A DNA stretch of 64,000 bases, taken from contig NZ_CADFEJ010000018.1 of the NCBI RefSeq assembly GCF_902833055.1, positions 62,001 through 126,000 on the forward strand. The letters are read 5' to 3'. The DNA is from Burkholderia territorii. GTDB lineage: Bacteria > Pseudomonadota > Gammaproteobacteria > Burkholderiales > Burkholderiaceae. The position numbers and the translations under genes were made by a program. The stretch's first letter is position 1, and each line of letters opens with the position of its first letter. The notes beneath the pieces were generated by a model, which was not told where the DNA came from, searched no databases, and saw only the letters and a program-made list of their open reading frames with translations. Positions 19,278-28,760 of the stretch are shown here, piece after piece.

Positions 19278-20117
19278 ATGCCGACAATGAACGCTGATCT
19301 CCACTGCCATTCGAATGTTTCCGACGGGTTGCTGTCGCCTGCCGACGTCGCGCGCCGCGCCCATGCCGGCGGCGTGACCCTGTGGGCGCTGACCGACCAC
19401 GACGAGATCGGCGGTCAGGCGGCGGCACGCAGCGAAGCGGAGGCGCTCGGGATGCGCTACCTGAGCGGCGTCGAGATTTCGGTCACGTGGGCGTCGCGTA
19501 CCGTGCATATCGTCGGGCTGAACATCGATCCGTCGAACCCGACGCTCGTCGACGGTCTGTACCGCACGCGTCATGGCCGCGCCGCTCGTGCGCGGGCGAT
19601 TGCCGCGCAACTCGAGACGCTCGGCATTCCCGGCGCGTACGAAGGCGCGCTGAAGTACGTATCGAATCCCGACCTGATCTCGCGCACTCACTTCGCGCGC
19701 TTCCTGGTCGAGAACGGCCATGCGGAATCGACCTCCGACGTGTTCGACCGCCTGCTCGGTGACGGCAAGCCCGGGTTCGTGCCGCACCGCTGGGCGACGC
19801 TGTCCGACGCCGTGACATGGATTCGCGCGGCGGGCGGCGAGGCCGTGGTCGCGCATCCGGGCCGCTATCGCTACACGCCGGTCGAATTCGATGCGTTCTT
19901 CGGCGAATTCATCGATCTCGGCGGCCGCGCGATTGAGGTCATCACGGGCAGCCATACGCCCGACCAGTACCGCGAATACGCGGACGTCGCGCGCCGCTTC
20001 GGTTTCGAAGCATCGTGCGGCTCGGATTTCCATGCGCCGGGCGAGGGCCGTATCGAGCTCGGCAGCCTGCCGCCGTTGCCGTCCGACCTGAAACCGCTCT
20101 GGGAGCGCTGGCTCTGA
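19278..20117 (+). CDS. PHP-domain 3',5'-nucleoside bisphosphate phosphatase (YciV/RNase AM-like)
   Basis: PHP enzymes of the YciV group remove the 3'-phosphate from nucleoside 3',5'-bisphosphates and trim RNA 5' ends. The 279-residue protein carries the metal-binding motifs DLHCHSNVSDG (about 6-16), LTDHDE (about 39), VAHPGRY (about 193) and CGSDFHAPGEG (about 250). It starts at ATG 19278 (a second ATG is at 19287). The next gene is yciO, the same pairing as yciV-yciO in enterobacteria, which supports the assignment. Confidence 0.9.
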   Translation: MPTMNADLHCHSNVSDGLLSPADVARRAHAGGVTLWALTDHDEIGGQAAARSEAEALGMRYLSGVEISVTWASRTVHIVGLNIDPSNPTLVDGLYRTRHGRAARARAIAAQLETLGIPGAYEGALKYVSNPDLISRTHFARFLVENGHAESTSDVFDRLLGDGKPGFVPHRWATLSDAVTWIRAAGGEAVVAHPGRYRYTPVEFDAFFGEFIDLGGRAIEVITGSHTPDQYREYADVARRFGFEASCGSDFHAPGEGRIELGSLPPLPSDLKPLWERWL

Positions 20118-20189
20118 CGTAGCGCGGCCGCTTGCCGCCGGCGCTGCCGCCGAGGCGCGCATCCGACTTCTCCCTCTTTACGTGTCCCC

Positions 20190-20822
20190 ATGTCCCAGTT
20201 CTTCAGGATTCATCCGGATAATCCGCAGCCGCGCCTGATCAAGCAGGCCGCGGACATCGTCAGCAAGGGCGGCGTGATCGCAATGCCCACCGATTCGAGC
20301 TACGCGCTCGCGTGCCACCTCGACGACAAGGACGCGGTCGAACGCGTGCGCCGCATCCGTGGCCTCGACGAGAAGCAGCACCTGTCGCTGCTCGTGCGCG
20401 ACCTGTCGGAACTGGCCAACTTCGCGATGGTGGACAACCGTCAGTACCGGCAAATCAAGTCGGTGACGCCGGGCCCGTACGTGTTCATCCTGCAGGCGAC
20501 GAAGGAGGTGCCGCGCCGGCTGTCGCACCCGTCGCGCAAGACGATCGGGTTGCGCGTGCCCGATCACGCGATCACGCTCGCGCTGCTCGAATCGCTCGGC
20601 CAGCCGCTGCTCGGCACGACGCTGATCCTGCCGCCCGACGACGAGCCGCTCAACGATCCCGACGAGATTCGCGCGCGGCTCGAGAAGCAGGTGGATCTCG
20701 TGATCGACGGCGGCGCTTGTCCGCGCGAGCCGTCGACGGTGATCGACCTGACGGGCGACGAGCCGCAACTCGTGCGCGCGGGGCGGGGCGCACTCGAACC
20801 GTTCGGCCTTTCGGCCGCGTAA
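20190..20822 (+). CDS. yciO: YciO, Sua5/YrdC-family protein
   Basis: This 210-residue protein of the double-stranded-RNA-binding YrdC fold is related to threonylcarbamoyl-AMP synthases. The start SQFFRIHPDNPQPRLIKQA and the central KEVPRRLSHPSRKTIGLRVP match E. coli YciO closely, as I remember it. The family role is probably in tRNA or nucleotide metabolism; it should not be assumed to replace TsaC. It lies 72 bp after the PHP phosphatase gene. Confidence 0.88.
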   Translation: MSQFFRIHPDNPQPRLIKQAADIVSKGGVIAMPTDSSYALACHLDDKDAVERVRRIRGLDEKQHLSLLVRDLSELANFAMVDNRQYRQIKSVTPGPYVFILQATKEVPRRLSHPSRKTIGLRVPDHAITLALLESLGQPLLGTTLILPPDDEPLNDPDEIRARLEKQVDLVIDGGACPREPSTVIDLTGDEPQLVRAGRGALEPFGLSAA

Positions 20823-20851
20823 GCGCCATTCATTTTTGCGCGAGTGCGCTT

Positions 20852-20860
20852 GTTACAATA
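20852..20860 (+). promoter_or_regulatory. Extended -10 promoter at the M50 protease start
   Basis: TGTTACAAT reads as an extended -10 (TGn-TACAAT) and ends 7 bp before the ATG at 20868. The predicted start of transcription falls on or next to the start codon, and no Shine-Dalgarno is visible, so the transcript may be leaderless. Confidence 0.5.
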
Positions 20861-20867
20861 ACGCGAT

Positions 20868-21530
20868 ATGGATGCTTCCCTGATACAGACCATCGCCGTC
20901 TACGCGCTGCCCGTGATCTTCGCGATCACGCTGCACGAGGCCGCGCACGGCTATGCCGCGCGCCTGCTCGGCGACAACACCGCCTACATGATGGGGCGCG
21001 TGTCGTTCAATCCGATGCGCCACATCGATCCGCTCGGCACGATCGCGATCCCGCTCGCCATGTATTTCCTGACGGGCGGCGCGTTCCTGTTCGGCTACGC
21101 GAAGCCGGTGCCGGTATCGTTCGGCAATCTGCGCAACCCGCGCTGGGGCAGCCTTTGGGTATCGCTCGCCGGCCCGGCCTGCAACTTCGTGCAGGCGCTG
21201 ATCTGGGGCGTGCTCACCATCGTGCTGGCCGCTGCCGGCATCGACGAACCGTTCTTCACGCGGATGGCCTACGCAGGCGTCAGCGCGAACCTGGTGCTCG
21301 GCGTGCTGAACCTGTTTCCGCTGCCGCCGCTCGACGGCGGCCGCATCCTGGCGGCGCTGCTGCCGCCGAAGCAATCGATCGCGCTGTCGCGCATCGAGCC
21401 GTACGGTTTCATCATCGTCCTCGTGCTGGTCATGACGGGCGTGCTGACGAATTTCTGGCTGCGTCCGCTCGTGAACGCCGCGGCCGGCGTGCTGAGCGCC
21501 ATCCTGTCTCCCTTCGCCTCGCTTTTCTAA
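20868..21530 (+). CDS. Site-2 protease family (M50) membrane metalloprotease
   Basis: This intramembrane zinc protease has 220 residues and about five hydrophobic segments. The zinc motif HEAAH is in TLHEAAHGYAARLLGDN (about 19-35). The second metal-ligand region is LNLFPLPPLDGGRIL (about 146-160), the family's NPDG-like motif. It belongs to the short, PDZ-less bacterial group whose targets are mostly unknown. It lies between yciO and trpS, 8 bp before trpS, so the two may be transcribed together. Confidence 0.9.
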   Translation: MDASLIQTIAVYALPVIFAITLHEAAHGYAARLLGDNTAYMMGRVSFNPMRHIDPLGTIAIPLAMYFLTGGAFLFGYAKPVPVSFGNLRNPRWGSLWVSLAGPACNFVQALIWGVLTIVLAAAGIDEPFFTRMAYAGVSANLVLGVLNLFPLPPLDGGRILAALLPPKQSIALSRIEPYGFIIVLVLVMTGVLTNFWLRPLVNAAAGVLSAILSPFASLF

Positions 21531-21538
21531 CGACAATC

Positions 21539-22741
<1,203 letters not shown>

Positions 22742-22750
22742 GCCGACGGC

Positions 22751-23353
22751 ATGCGCGAACCCGTCATTGCCGCCGCGGGCGGTCACGTCGCCCAGACCGA
22801 ACCGTCGCGCTGGGTCGCCCGCTGGTCGCGGCTCGTCCCGGCCGGTGGGGCGGTGCTCGACGTCGCGGCGGGCGGCGGCCGTCATGCGCGCTGGTTTGCT
22901 TTGCGCGGGCATCCGGTCGTCGCGCTCGATCGCGATGCTGCGGCGCTGGCCGCATTGCGCGCGATTCCCGGCGTCGACGCGCGTGACGCCGATCTCGAGG
23001 GTGCCCCCTGGCCGCTGCCGGCCGGTGCGTCGTTCGCGGCGGTGGTCGTCACCCATTATCTGCATCGCCCGCTCTGGCCCCGACTGCTCGACGCGGTGGC
23101 GCCGGGCGGCGTGCTGATCTACGAAACCTTCGCGCAAGGAAACGAAACGGTCGGCAAGCCGTCCAATCCGGCATTCCTGCTCGCGCCGGGCGAGCTGCTG
23201 GACGCGGTGCGCGGCGCGCTGCGGGTGGTCGCGTACGAGGACGGATTCGTCGCCGCGCCGCGCGAAGCGTTCGTGCAGCGCATCTGCGCGGTACGTGAGC
23301 ACGCGACCCCGACGGCGGGGGCGGGAATTCCACGTTACGAACTGCCCGGCTAA
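22751..23353 (+). CDS. Class I SAM-dependent methyltransferase
   Basis: This 200-residue protein has methyltransferase motif I in VLDVAAGGGRHARWFA (about 36-51), an acidic residue after strand 2 (VVALDRD) and motif IV-like VVVTHYLHRPLWP. It is a small TehB/UbiE-like type with a core fold only. No substrate can be inferred. It starts 9 bp after trpS and ends 47 bp before dapA. Confidence 0.85.
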   Translation: MREPVIAAAGGHVAQTEPSRWVARWSRLVPAGGAVLDVAAGGGRHARWFALRGHPVVALDRDAAALAALRAIPGVDARDADLEGAPWPLPAGASFAAVVVTHYLHRPLWPRLLDAVAPGGVLIYETFAQGNETVGKPSNPAFLLAPGELLDAVRGALRVVAYEDGFVAAPREAFVQRICAVREHATPTAGAGIPRYELPG

Positions 23354-23364
23354 TCCGCTACAAT
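23335..23364 (+). promoter_or_regulatory. Possible dapA promoter
   Basis: TACAAT at 23359-23364 is a good -10 hexamer with a weak -35 (TTACGA, 23335-23340) at 18-bp spacing. It would place transcription start about 30 bp before dapA. Confidence 0.4.
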
Positions 23365-23400
23365 CTCAACGTTTACCGGTACATCAATCAATCGCGTTTC

Positions 23401-24303
23401 ATGGCTAACGGCACCCAAGACGGCATTCAAATCCGCGGCAGCATCCCCGCGATCGTCACCCCGATGCTCGAAGACGGCAGTCTCGACCTGCCGGCGTTTC
23501 GCAAACTGATCGACTGGCACATCGCGGAAGGCACCGACGCACTCGTCGTGGTCGGCACGAGCGGCGAGTCGGCAACGCTCAACGTCGAAGAGCACATCCT
23601 GATGATCCGCACGGCGGTCGAGCATGCGGCGAAGCGCATCCCGATCATCGCGGGCGCGGGCGGCAATTCGACCGCGGAGGCGATCGAGCTGACGAAGCAC
23701 GCGAAGGCCGTCGGCGCCGACGCCACGCTGCAGGTCGTGCCGTACTACAACAAGCCCACGCAGGAAGGGATGTACCGGCACTTCAAGACGATCGCCGAGG
23801 CGGTCGACCTGCCCGTGATCCTGTACAACGTGCCCGGCCGGACGGTCGCGGACATGGCGCACGAGACGACGCTGCGCCTCGCGCAGGTGCCGGGCATCAT
23901 CGGCTTGAAGGACGCAACCGGCAACATCGACCGCGCCGCGCACCTGATCAAGGCCGCGCCGAAGCATTTCGCGATCTACAGCGGCGACGATCCGACCGCG
24001 ATCGCGCTGATGCTGCTCGGCGGCCACGGCAACATCTCGGTGACGGCGAACGTCGCGCCGCGCGCGATGAGCGACCTGTGCCGCGCGGCACTGGCCGGCG
24101 ACGTCGCAACGGCGCGCGAACTGCACATGAAGCTGCTGTCGCTGCACAAGAACCTGTTCGTCGAGGCGAACCCGATTCCGGTGAAGTGGGCGCTGCAGGC
24201 GATGGGCAAGATGCAGGGCGGCATCCGCCTGCCGCTCACGCCGCTCGACGAGCGCTGTCACGATGTCGTGCGTTCGGCCCTCGTCGAGGCCGGCGTCCTC
24301 TGA
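23401..24303 (+). CDS. dapA: 4-hydroxy-tetrahydrodipicolinate synthase
   Basis: DapA condenses pyruvate and aspartate semialdehyde in the lysine/diaminopimelate pathway. The 300-residue TIM-barrel protein has GTSGESATLN (about 50), the catalytic Tyr in LYNVPGRT (about 140) and the Schiff-base Lys in GLKDATGN (about 168). Length is standard. bamC follows, the same neighbour as in E. coli. Confidence 0.98.
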   Translation: MANGTQDGIQIRGSIPAIVTPMLEDGSLDLPAFRKLIDWHIAEGTDALVVVGTSGESATLNVEEHILMIRTAVEHAAKRIPIIAGAGGNSTAEAIELTKHAKAVGADATLQVVPYYNKPTQEGMYRHFKTIAEAVDLPVILYNVPGRTVADMAHETTLRLAQVPGIIGLKDATGNIDRAAHLIKAAPKHFAIYSGDDPTAIALMLLGGHGNISVTANVAPRAMSDLCRAALAGDVATARELHMKLLSLHKNLFVEANPIPVKWALQAMGKMQGGIRLPLTPLDERCHDVVRSALVEAGVL

Positions 24304-24414
24304 TGCCCGGGCGGCCGCGTCCTGCGGCCGCCGGCTCGACTCCTCATCAACCCGCACCGGCCGGCTCCGTCCGGCGCCGCTCCTGACGAGCGTTCTAGCA
24401 AGACGAAGGATTTC

Positions 24415-25560
24415 ATGAAACGTTTCGCCTTTTCCTCTCGCGCCATCCAGGTTTCGGTGGTGGCGCTGGCGCTGGGCGCGCTCGCCGGCTGCGATACGCT
24501 GAACGATTATCTGGCCCCTGACCGGGTCAACTACAAGGACACGGGTTCGGCGCCGCCGCTCGCGGTGCCGAGCGACCTGAAGCCGGTGCCGACGACCCAG
24601 CAGTTCGTCGCGCCGCCGAGCAACGCCGGTCTCGGCACGCTGCCGCCGCGGGCGACGACCGCGGCCGGTAACGCAACCGACGGCGTCCCGAGCGCGCAGG
24701 ATCCGCTCGGCATGCACATCGAACGCGACGGCGACCGCCGCTGGCTCGTCGTGGACGGGCGCACGCCCGAGCAGCTGTGGCCGATCCTGAAGGAATTCTG
24801 GCAGGAGAACGGCTTCTCGCTGAAGACCGACGCACCGTCGACCGGCATCATGGCCACCGACTGGGCGGAGAACCGCGCGAACATTCCCGACGACTGGTTC
24901 CGCCGCACGATCGGCAAGGTCATCGACTTCGCGTACTCGTCGGGCACGCGCGACCGTTTCCGCACGCTCGTGAACCGCACGCCGGACGGCAACACCGACA
25001 TCTCGATCACGCACAGCGCGATGGAGGAAATGATGGTCGGCCCGCAGGGCGGCACGTCGTCGCGCTGGGAGGAGCGTCCGCGCAACCCGGTGCTCGAGGC
25101 CGTGTTCCTGTCGAAGCTCATGCAGAAGTTCGGCCTGAGCGATGCGCAGGCGAAGCAACTGCTGACCGATGCGCGCCCGGCGACGGCGCCGGCGCAGGTC
25201 AGCGATACGAGCAGCGGCGCCGCGACGCTGCAACTGGCGGAATCGTTCGACCGTGCGTGGCTGCGCGTCGGTCTCGCGCTCGACCGCACCAACTTCGCGG
25301 TCGACAATCGCGATCGCGAAAAGGGCCTGTACACGGTCCGTTACGCGAACACGATGGAAGAGCTCAAGCGCGACGGACTGTTCGGCAAGCTGTTCTACGG
25401 CGGCCCGTCGGCGGCCAAGCCGGGCAAGGAATACCTGGTCAACGTGCGCGCGCAGGGCAGTGGCGGCACGCAGGTCGCGGTGGTCGACGCGAACGGCAAT
25501 GTCGACAACTCGTCGGACGCGCAGCGGATCATTTCGCTGCTGCACGCCCAGCTGAACTGA
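24415..25560 (+). CDS. bamC: Outer membrane protein assembly factor BamC
   Basis: BamC is a lipoprotein of the BAM complex that inserts beta-barrels into the outer membrane. The 381-residue precursor has a signal peptide with lipobox LAGC (cysteine at about residue 26). A poorly structured stretch (DRVNYKDTGSAPPLAVPSDL) follows, which in E. coli contacts BamD. Two helix-grip domains then follow; the second contains FDRAWLRVGLALDRTNFAVDNRDREKGLYTVRY. SD AAGGA precedes the ATG. The position after dapA is the conserved dapA-bamC (nlpB) order. Confidence 0.93.
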   Translation: MKRFAFSSRAIQVSVVALALGALAGCDTLNDYLAPDRVNYKDTGSAPPLAVPSDLKPVPTTQQFVAPPSNAGLGTLPPRATTAAGNATDGVPSAQDPLGMHIERDGDRRWLVVDGRTPEQLWPILKEFWQENGFSLKTDAPSTGIMATDWAENRANIPDDWFRRTIGKVIDFAYSSGTRDRFRTLVNRTPDGNTDISITHSAMEEMMVGPQGGTSSRWEERPRNPVLEAVFLSKLMQKFGLSDAQAKQLLTDARPATAPAQVSDTSSGAATLQLAESFDRAWLRVGLALDRTNFAVDNRDREKGLYTVRYANTMEELKRDGLFGKLFYGGPSAAKPGKEYLVNVRAQGSGGTQVAVVDANGNVDNSSDAQRIISLLHAQLN

Positions 25561-25564
25561 TCGC

Positions 25565-26341
25565 GTGCGCTTCGCCAGCCTCGGTAGCGGCAGCGAAGGC
25601 AACGCGCTGGTCGTCGAGGTCTCGAGTGGCACGACGACCACCCGCGTGTTGCTCGACTGCGGTTTTTCCGCGAAGGAGGTCGAGCGCCGCCTCGGCCGCC
25701 TGAATCTCTGCATCGACGATCTCGATGCGATCCTCATCACCCACGAACATAGCGACCACGTCGGCAGCGCGCTCACGCTCGCACGGCGCGGGTCGCTGCC
25801 GCTCTACATGAGCTGGGGCACGGCGCGCGCGGTGGGTGCGGACGAAGCCGATGTCGACCTGCACGTGTTGTGGGGCGACGAGACGGCCGCGATTCGCGAT
25901 CTGGCCGTGATGCCCTACACGGTGCCCCACGATGCGCGGGAACCGCTTCAGTTCGTCTTCATGGACGGTTGCCGCCGGCTCGGCGTGCTGACCGACGTCG
26001 GGATGGCCACGCCGCATATCACGGCCGTTCTGAGCGGTTGTGACGCGCTGGTGCTCGAATCCAACCACGATACCGCGATGCTTGCAGGGAGCCGCTATCC
26101 GCAGTCGCTGAAGGCGCGGATCGGCGGCAACCATGGCCACCTGAGCAACGAAGCCGCCGCGGGCATCCTCGCCTCGCTGGAGCGCAGCCGCCTCCAGCAC
26201 TTGGTCGCGGCGCACCTGAGCCAGCAGAACAACCGGCCCGAACTGGCCCGCCAGGCGTTGGCCGGCGTGCTGGGGACGGACGGGGAGGGTGTGGTCGTGG
26301 CCACGCAGGACGCGGGCTTCGACTGGCTGACGCTCGGCTGA
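25565..26341 (+). CDS. Metallo-beta-lactamase-fold hydrolase
   Basis: This 258-residue MBL-fold protein begins MRFASLGSGSEGNALVVE. The metal-binding motif is THEHSDHVG (about 59-67) and further ligands lie in LTDVGMATPH, LESNHD and GNHGHLSN. It resembles the YycJ/VicX-type hydrolases, possibly nucleases, but the substrate is unknown. The GTG start is 5 bp after the bamC stop, so translation is probably coupled. A strong terminator follows the gene. Confidence 0.9.
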   Translation: MRFASLGSGSEGNALVVEVSSGTTTTRVLLDCGFSAKEVERRLGRLNLCIDDLDAILITHEHSDHVGSALTLARRGSLPLYMSWGTARAVGADEADVDLHVLWGDETAAIRDLAVMPYTVPHDAREPLQFVFMDGCRRLGVLTDVGMATPHITAVLSGCDALVLESNHDTAMLAGSRYPQSLKARIGGNHGHLSNEAAAGILASLERSRLQHLVAAHLSQQNNRPELARQALAGVLGTDGEGVVVATQDAGFDWLTLG

Positions 26342-26414
26342 GCGCACGCAGGAGGGCGGCTGGGAGGCGTCCGCGCCGGCCACCTGCCCGCCGAGATCCG
26401 CAGGATCGACGGAC

Positions 26415-26450
26415 GTAAAAAAACCGGCCCTTCGGGCCGGTTTTTTTTTC
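26415..26450 (+). terminator. Rho-independent terminator, likely bidirectional
   Basis: AAACCGGCCC and GGGCCGGTTT pair around TTC, with a run of A on the left and nine T on the right. It serves the MBL gene and, on the other strand, the lipoprotein gene at 26466. Confidence 0.95.
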
Positions 26451-26465
26451 AGCTGATGCCGAGGC

Positions 26466-26729
26466 TTACTGGCTTGCGCCCGAAGCCGGAGCAGCCGTCG
26501 CTGCCGAAGCAGCCGACGCCACAGCAGCAGCTGCGTCGCTCGCAGCAGCAGCTGCCGACGAAGCAGCTGCCGAAGCGTCGCTCGCAGCACCAGCAACTGC
26601 CGAAGCAGCCGACGAAGCAGCAGCCGATGCGTCGCTAGCAGCCGACGAAGCAGCTTGATCAGCGCTCTTGTTGCAAGCAGCCAGTGCAACAGCAGCCAAC
26701 AGGGAAGCTACGAGGAGGGATTTCTTCAT
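26466..26729 (-). CDS. Small Ala/Ser-rich lipoprotein
   Basis: This 87-residue precursor begins MKKSLLVASLLAAVALAAC, a clear lipoprotein signal with the lipid-anchor cysteine at residue 19. The mature part is almost only Ala, Ser, Asp and Val, with a repeated ASDASAAASSA unit, suggesting a long regular alpha-helix (alanine-zipper-like, as in Lpp or LppW-type lipoproteins). The ATG at 26729 has AAGGA at 8 bp; a GTG two codons earlier is too close to that site. No function is recognised; a structural envelope role is inferred from size and composition. Confidence 0.8.
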   Translation of the reverse strand: MKKSLLVASLLAAVALAACNKSADQAASSAASDASAAASSAASAVAGAASDASAAASSAAAAASDAAAAVASAASAATAAPASGASQ

Positions 26730-26958
26730 GATCACGTCCTTTTATGGTTAAAGGTAAGCAACAGCGCGAAACAATACCGGTAATGTGCTCCAACACCGAC
26801 CTGGGCCGCTGGTGGAGACGCACTTCTAGAGCGTGAATCTTCCCTACGGCTTGGGCGGAAATTATATGCACTTTCCTATCGACCGTCGACAAATGCGGGG
26901 TCAATACGTTGTCTTTCCCATACAGAATTTGATCTGCACGGGCATACGGGGCGACTCA

Positions 26959-28179
26959 CTAAATCCGGTTTCCGACCCGTATCCAGCCCGCACAATACCA
27001 CTCGTGCAGCAAGGCTGTCATTGAGGGAACCCGGGATAGTGTTACAAACCGTTTCGCCTCCATGTGACGCAGATTCGCCAATTCGGGCAGCCATTCGCTG
27101 GCCTGCTCGAGTGGTTCTTCCTCGCCATTCACGAAGTACGAGCGCGCGTTATACATCAATGCGGTCCGTCTGTCGAGATATATGCCTCGGCGCGACGCCT
27201 GCGCGACGAACGCGGCCTCCGACATCGGGCGCGCCGGCGGCTCGAATACGACGTTCGATTTGGGTTCGCTCAGGTAGCAGCCGAGGAATTCGGCGATGTC
27301 GCGCTTGCGCCAGCGGATCGCATCGACGATCTCGGCGACGCGTTCGACCATCGCCGGCGGCAGTTGCGCAGGGGTGTCGACCGCCGGCTGCTTCGGGTCG
27401 CGATAAAGCGCGTCACCGCGCTCGTCGCGCAGGCCGCCGCGTTCCGCGAGGTAGTACAGGAATTGCGCGCCCAACTCGCCGGCGGATGGCGCCCGAAAGC
27501 CGATCGAGCAGGTCATGCATTCGCCTTCGGCCACGCCGTCGTGCGCGATGTGCGGCGGCAGGTACAGCATGTCGCCCGGCTCCAGCACCCATTCGTCGCT
27601 CGGCTCGAAATGCTCGAGGATCTTCAGCGGGACGCCTGGCTGCAGCGACAGGTCCTTCTGCGCGCCGATGCGCCAGCGGCGCCGACCTTCGACCTGCAGC
27701 AGGAAGACGTCGTACGAGTCGAAGTGCGGGCCGACGCCGCCGCCATCGGTCGCGTACGAAATCATCAGGTCGTCGAGGCGTGCGTCCGGGATGAAGCGGA
27801 AGCGGTCGAGCAGCGCGCGCGCCGCGTCGACGTGCAGGTCGAGCCCTTGCACGAGCAAGGACCAGCCCTTGCGCGAAACGGCGGGCAGTGCACCCGGTTC
27901 GAACGGACCGTGGGCCAGTTGCCACTTGTTACGAAAATGGGTGATCAGTCGCGATTCGGCGTCATAGTCGGCTGCCAGCTCGAACAATGCGTCGCGCGTG
28001 ACGGGCGGCTTCACGCCGGGGATCGCCTGGCGGATCAGCAGCGGTTTCTTCTGCCAGTAGCGGCGCATGAATTGCGCCGGCGAGAGGCCGCCGAGCAGCG
28101 GCGTGGGAAGATCGGAGGGCGGCGCGCCGAGCGGGGCGGCAGCGGCATCCCGCGGTTCGGCTTGAGACCGGTTGCGCAT
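26959..28179 (-). CDS. Ribosomal oxygenase (JmjC/cupin, RoxA/YcfD type)
   Basis: This is a 2-oxoglutarate and Fe(II)-dependent oxygenase. The E. coli homologue YcfD hydroxylates an arginine of ribosomal protein uL16. The 406-residue protein has FMRRYWQKKPLLIRQAI at the N-terminus, the iron-binding HxD in GPHFDSYDVFLLQ (about 185) and the distal His in LPPHIAHDGVAEG (about 240). A C-terminal winged-helix-like region follows (EPLEQASEWLPELANLR). The ATG at 28179 fits the family; the frame is open 15 codons upstream. It is divergent from slyD with only 32 bp between the start codons. Confidence 0.92.
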   Translation of the reverse strand: MRNRSQAEPRDAAAAPLGAPPSDLPTPLLGGLSPAQFMRRYWQKKPLLIRQAIPGVKPPVTRDALFELAADYDAESRLITHFRNKWQLAHGPFEPGALPAVSRKGWSLLVQGLDLHVDAARALLDRFRFIPDARLDDLMISYATDGGGVGPHFDSYDVFLLQVEGRRRWRIGAQKDLSLQPGVPLKILEHFEPSDEWVLEPGDMLYLPPHIAHDGVAEGECMTCSIGFRAPSAGELGAQFLYYLAERGGLRDERGDALYRDPKQPAVDTPAQLPPAMVERVAEIVDAIRWRKRDIAEFLGCYLSEPKSNVVFEPPARPMSEAAFVAQASRRGIYLDRRTALMYNARSYFVNGEEEPLEQASEWLPELANLRHMEAKRFVTLSRVPSMTALLHEWYCAGWIRVGNRI

Positions 28180-28181
28180 CG

Positions 28182-28187
28182 TATAAT
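28182..28187 (+). promoter_or_regulatory. -10 element (TATAAT) of slyD
   Basis: TATAAT lies 24 bp before the slyD ATG and is followed by the ribosome-binding site GGGAGAA. It sits inside the 32-bp divergent spacer shared with the ribosomal oxygenase gene. Confidence 0.6.
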
Positions 28188-28211
28188 GAGACTTGTATTT
28201 GGGAGAATTGG

Positions 28212-28760
28212 ATGAAAATCGCAAAAAACACCGTCGTGTCGGTCGCTTACAAGCTGTCGGATGCGCAAGGCAATCTGATCGAGGAAAGCGACGAGCCGAT
28301 GGTTTATCTGCACGGCGGCTATGATGGCACGTTCCCCAAGATCGAGGAACAGCTCGACGGCCAGGAGCCTGGTTACCAGGCGCAGATTCAGCTCGAGCCG
28401 CAGGACGCGTTCGGCGACTACGATCCCGAACTCGTGAAGATCGAGCCGCGCGATCGTTTTCCCGAGCCGATCGAAGTGGGCATGCAGTTCGAAGGCACGC
28501 CGGAAGACGGCGACGAGGAAGTGGATTCGCTGATCTACACGGTCACCGACATCGCCGAAGACAAGGTCGTGCTCGACGGCAACCACCCGCTTGCGGGCAT
28601 GGCGCTGCGTTTTGCGCTGACGGTCAAGGACGTTCGCGAAGCGACCGAGGACGAGATCGAGCATGAGCACGCGCATGGCGCGGAAGGCCTCGAGATCGTC
28701 GACGAGGACGAAGACGAGGACGAAGACGGCGACGCGCCGTCAGGGCGTACCCTGCACTGA
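28212..28760 (+). CDS. slyD: FKBP-type peptidyl-prolyl isomerase, SlyD-like
   Basis: This cytoplasmic proline isomerase and chaperone has 182 residues. The FKBP halves are VSVAYKLSDAQGNLIEES and VVLDGNHPLAGMALRFALTV, which flank the inserted-flap chaperone domain (about 70-125). The C-terminus is acidic (IVDEDEDEDEDGDA) with only a few histidines, instead of the His/Cys-rich metal-binding tail of E. coli SlyD. Nickel delivery is therefore less certain. Its 3' end overlaps the convergent gene by 21 bp. Confidence 0.92.
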   Translation: MKIAKNTVVSVAYKLSDAQGNLIEESDEPMVYLHGGYDGTFPKIEEQLDGQEPGYQAQIQLEPQDAFGDYDPELVKIEPRDRFPEPIEVGMQFEGTPEDGDEEVDSLIYTVTDIAEDKVVLDGNHPLAGMALRFALTVKDVREATEDEIEHEHAHGAEGLEIVDEDEDEDEDGDAPSGRTLH

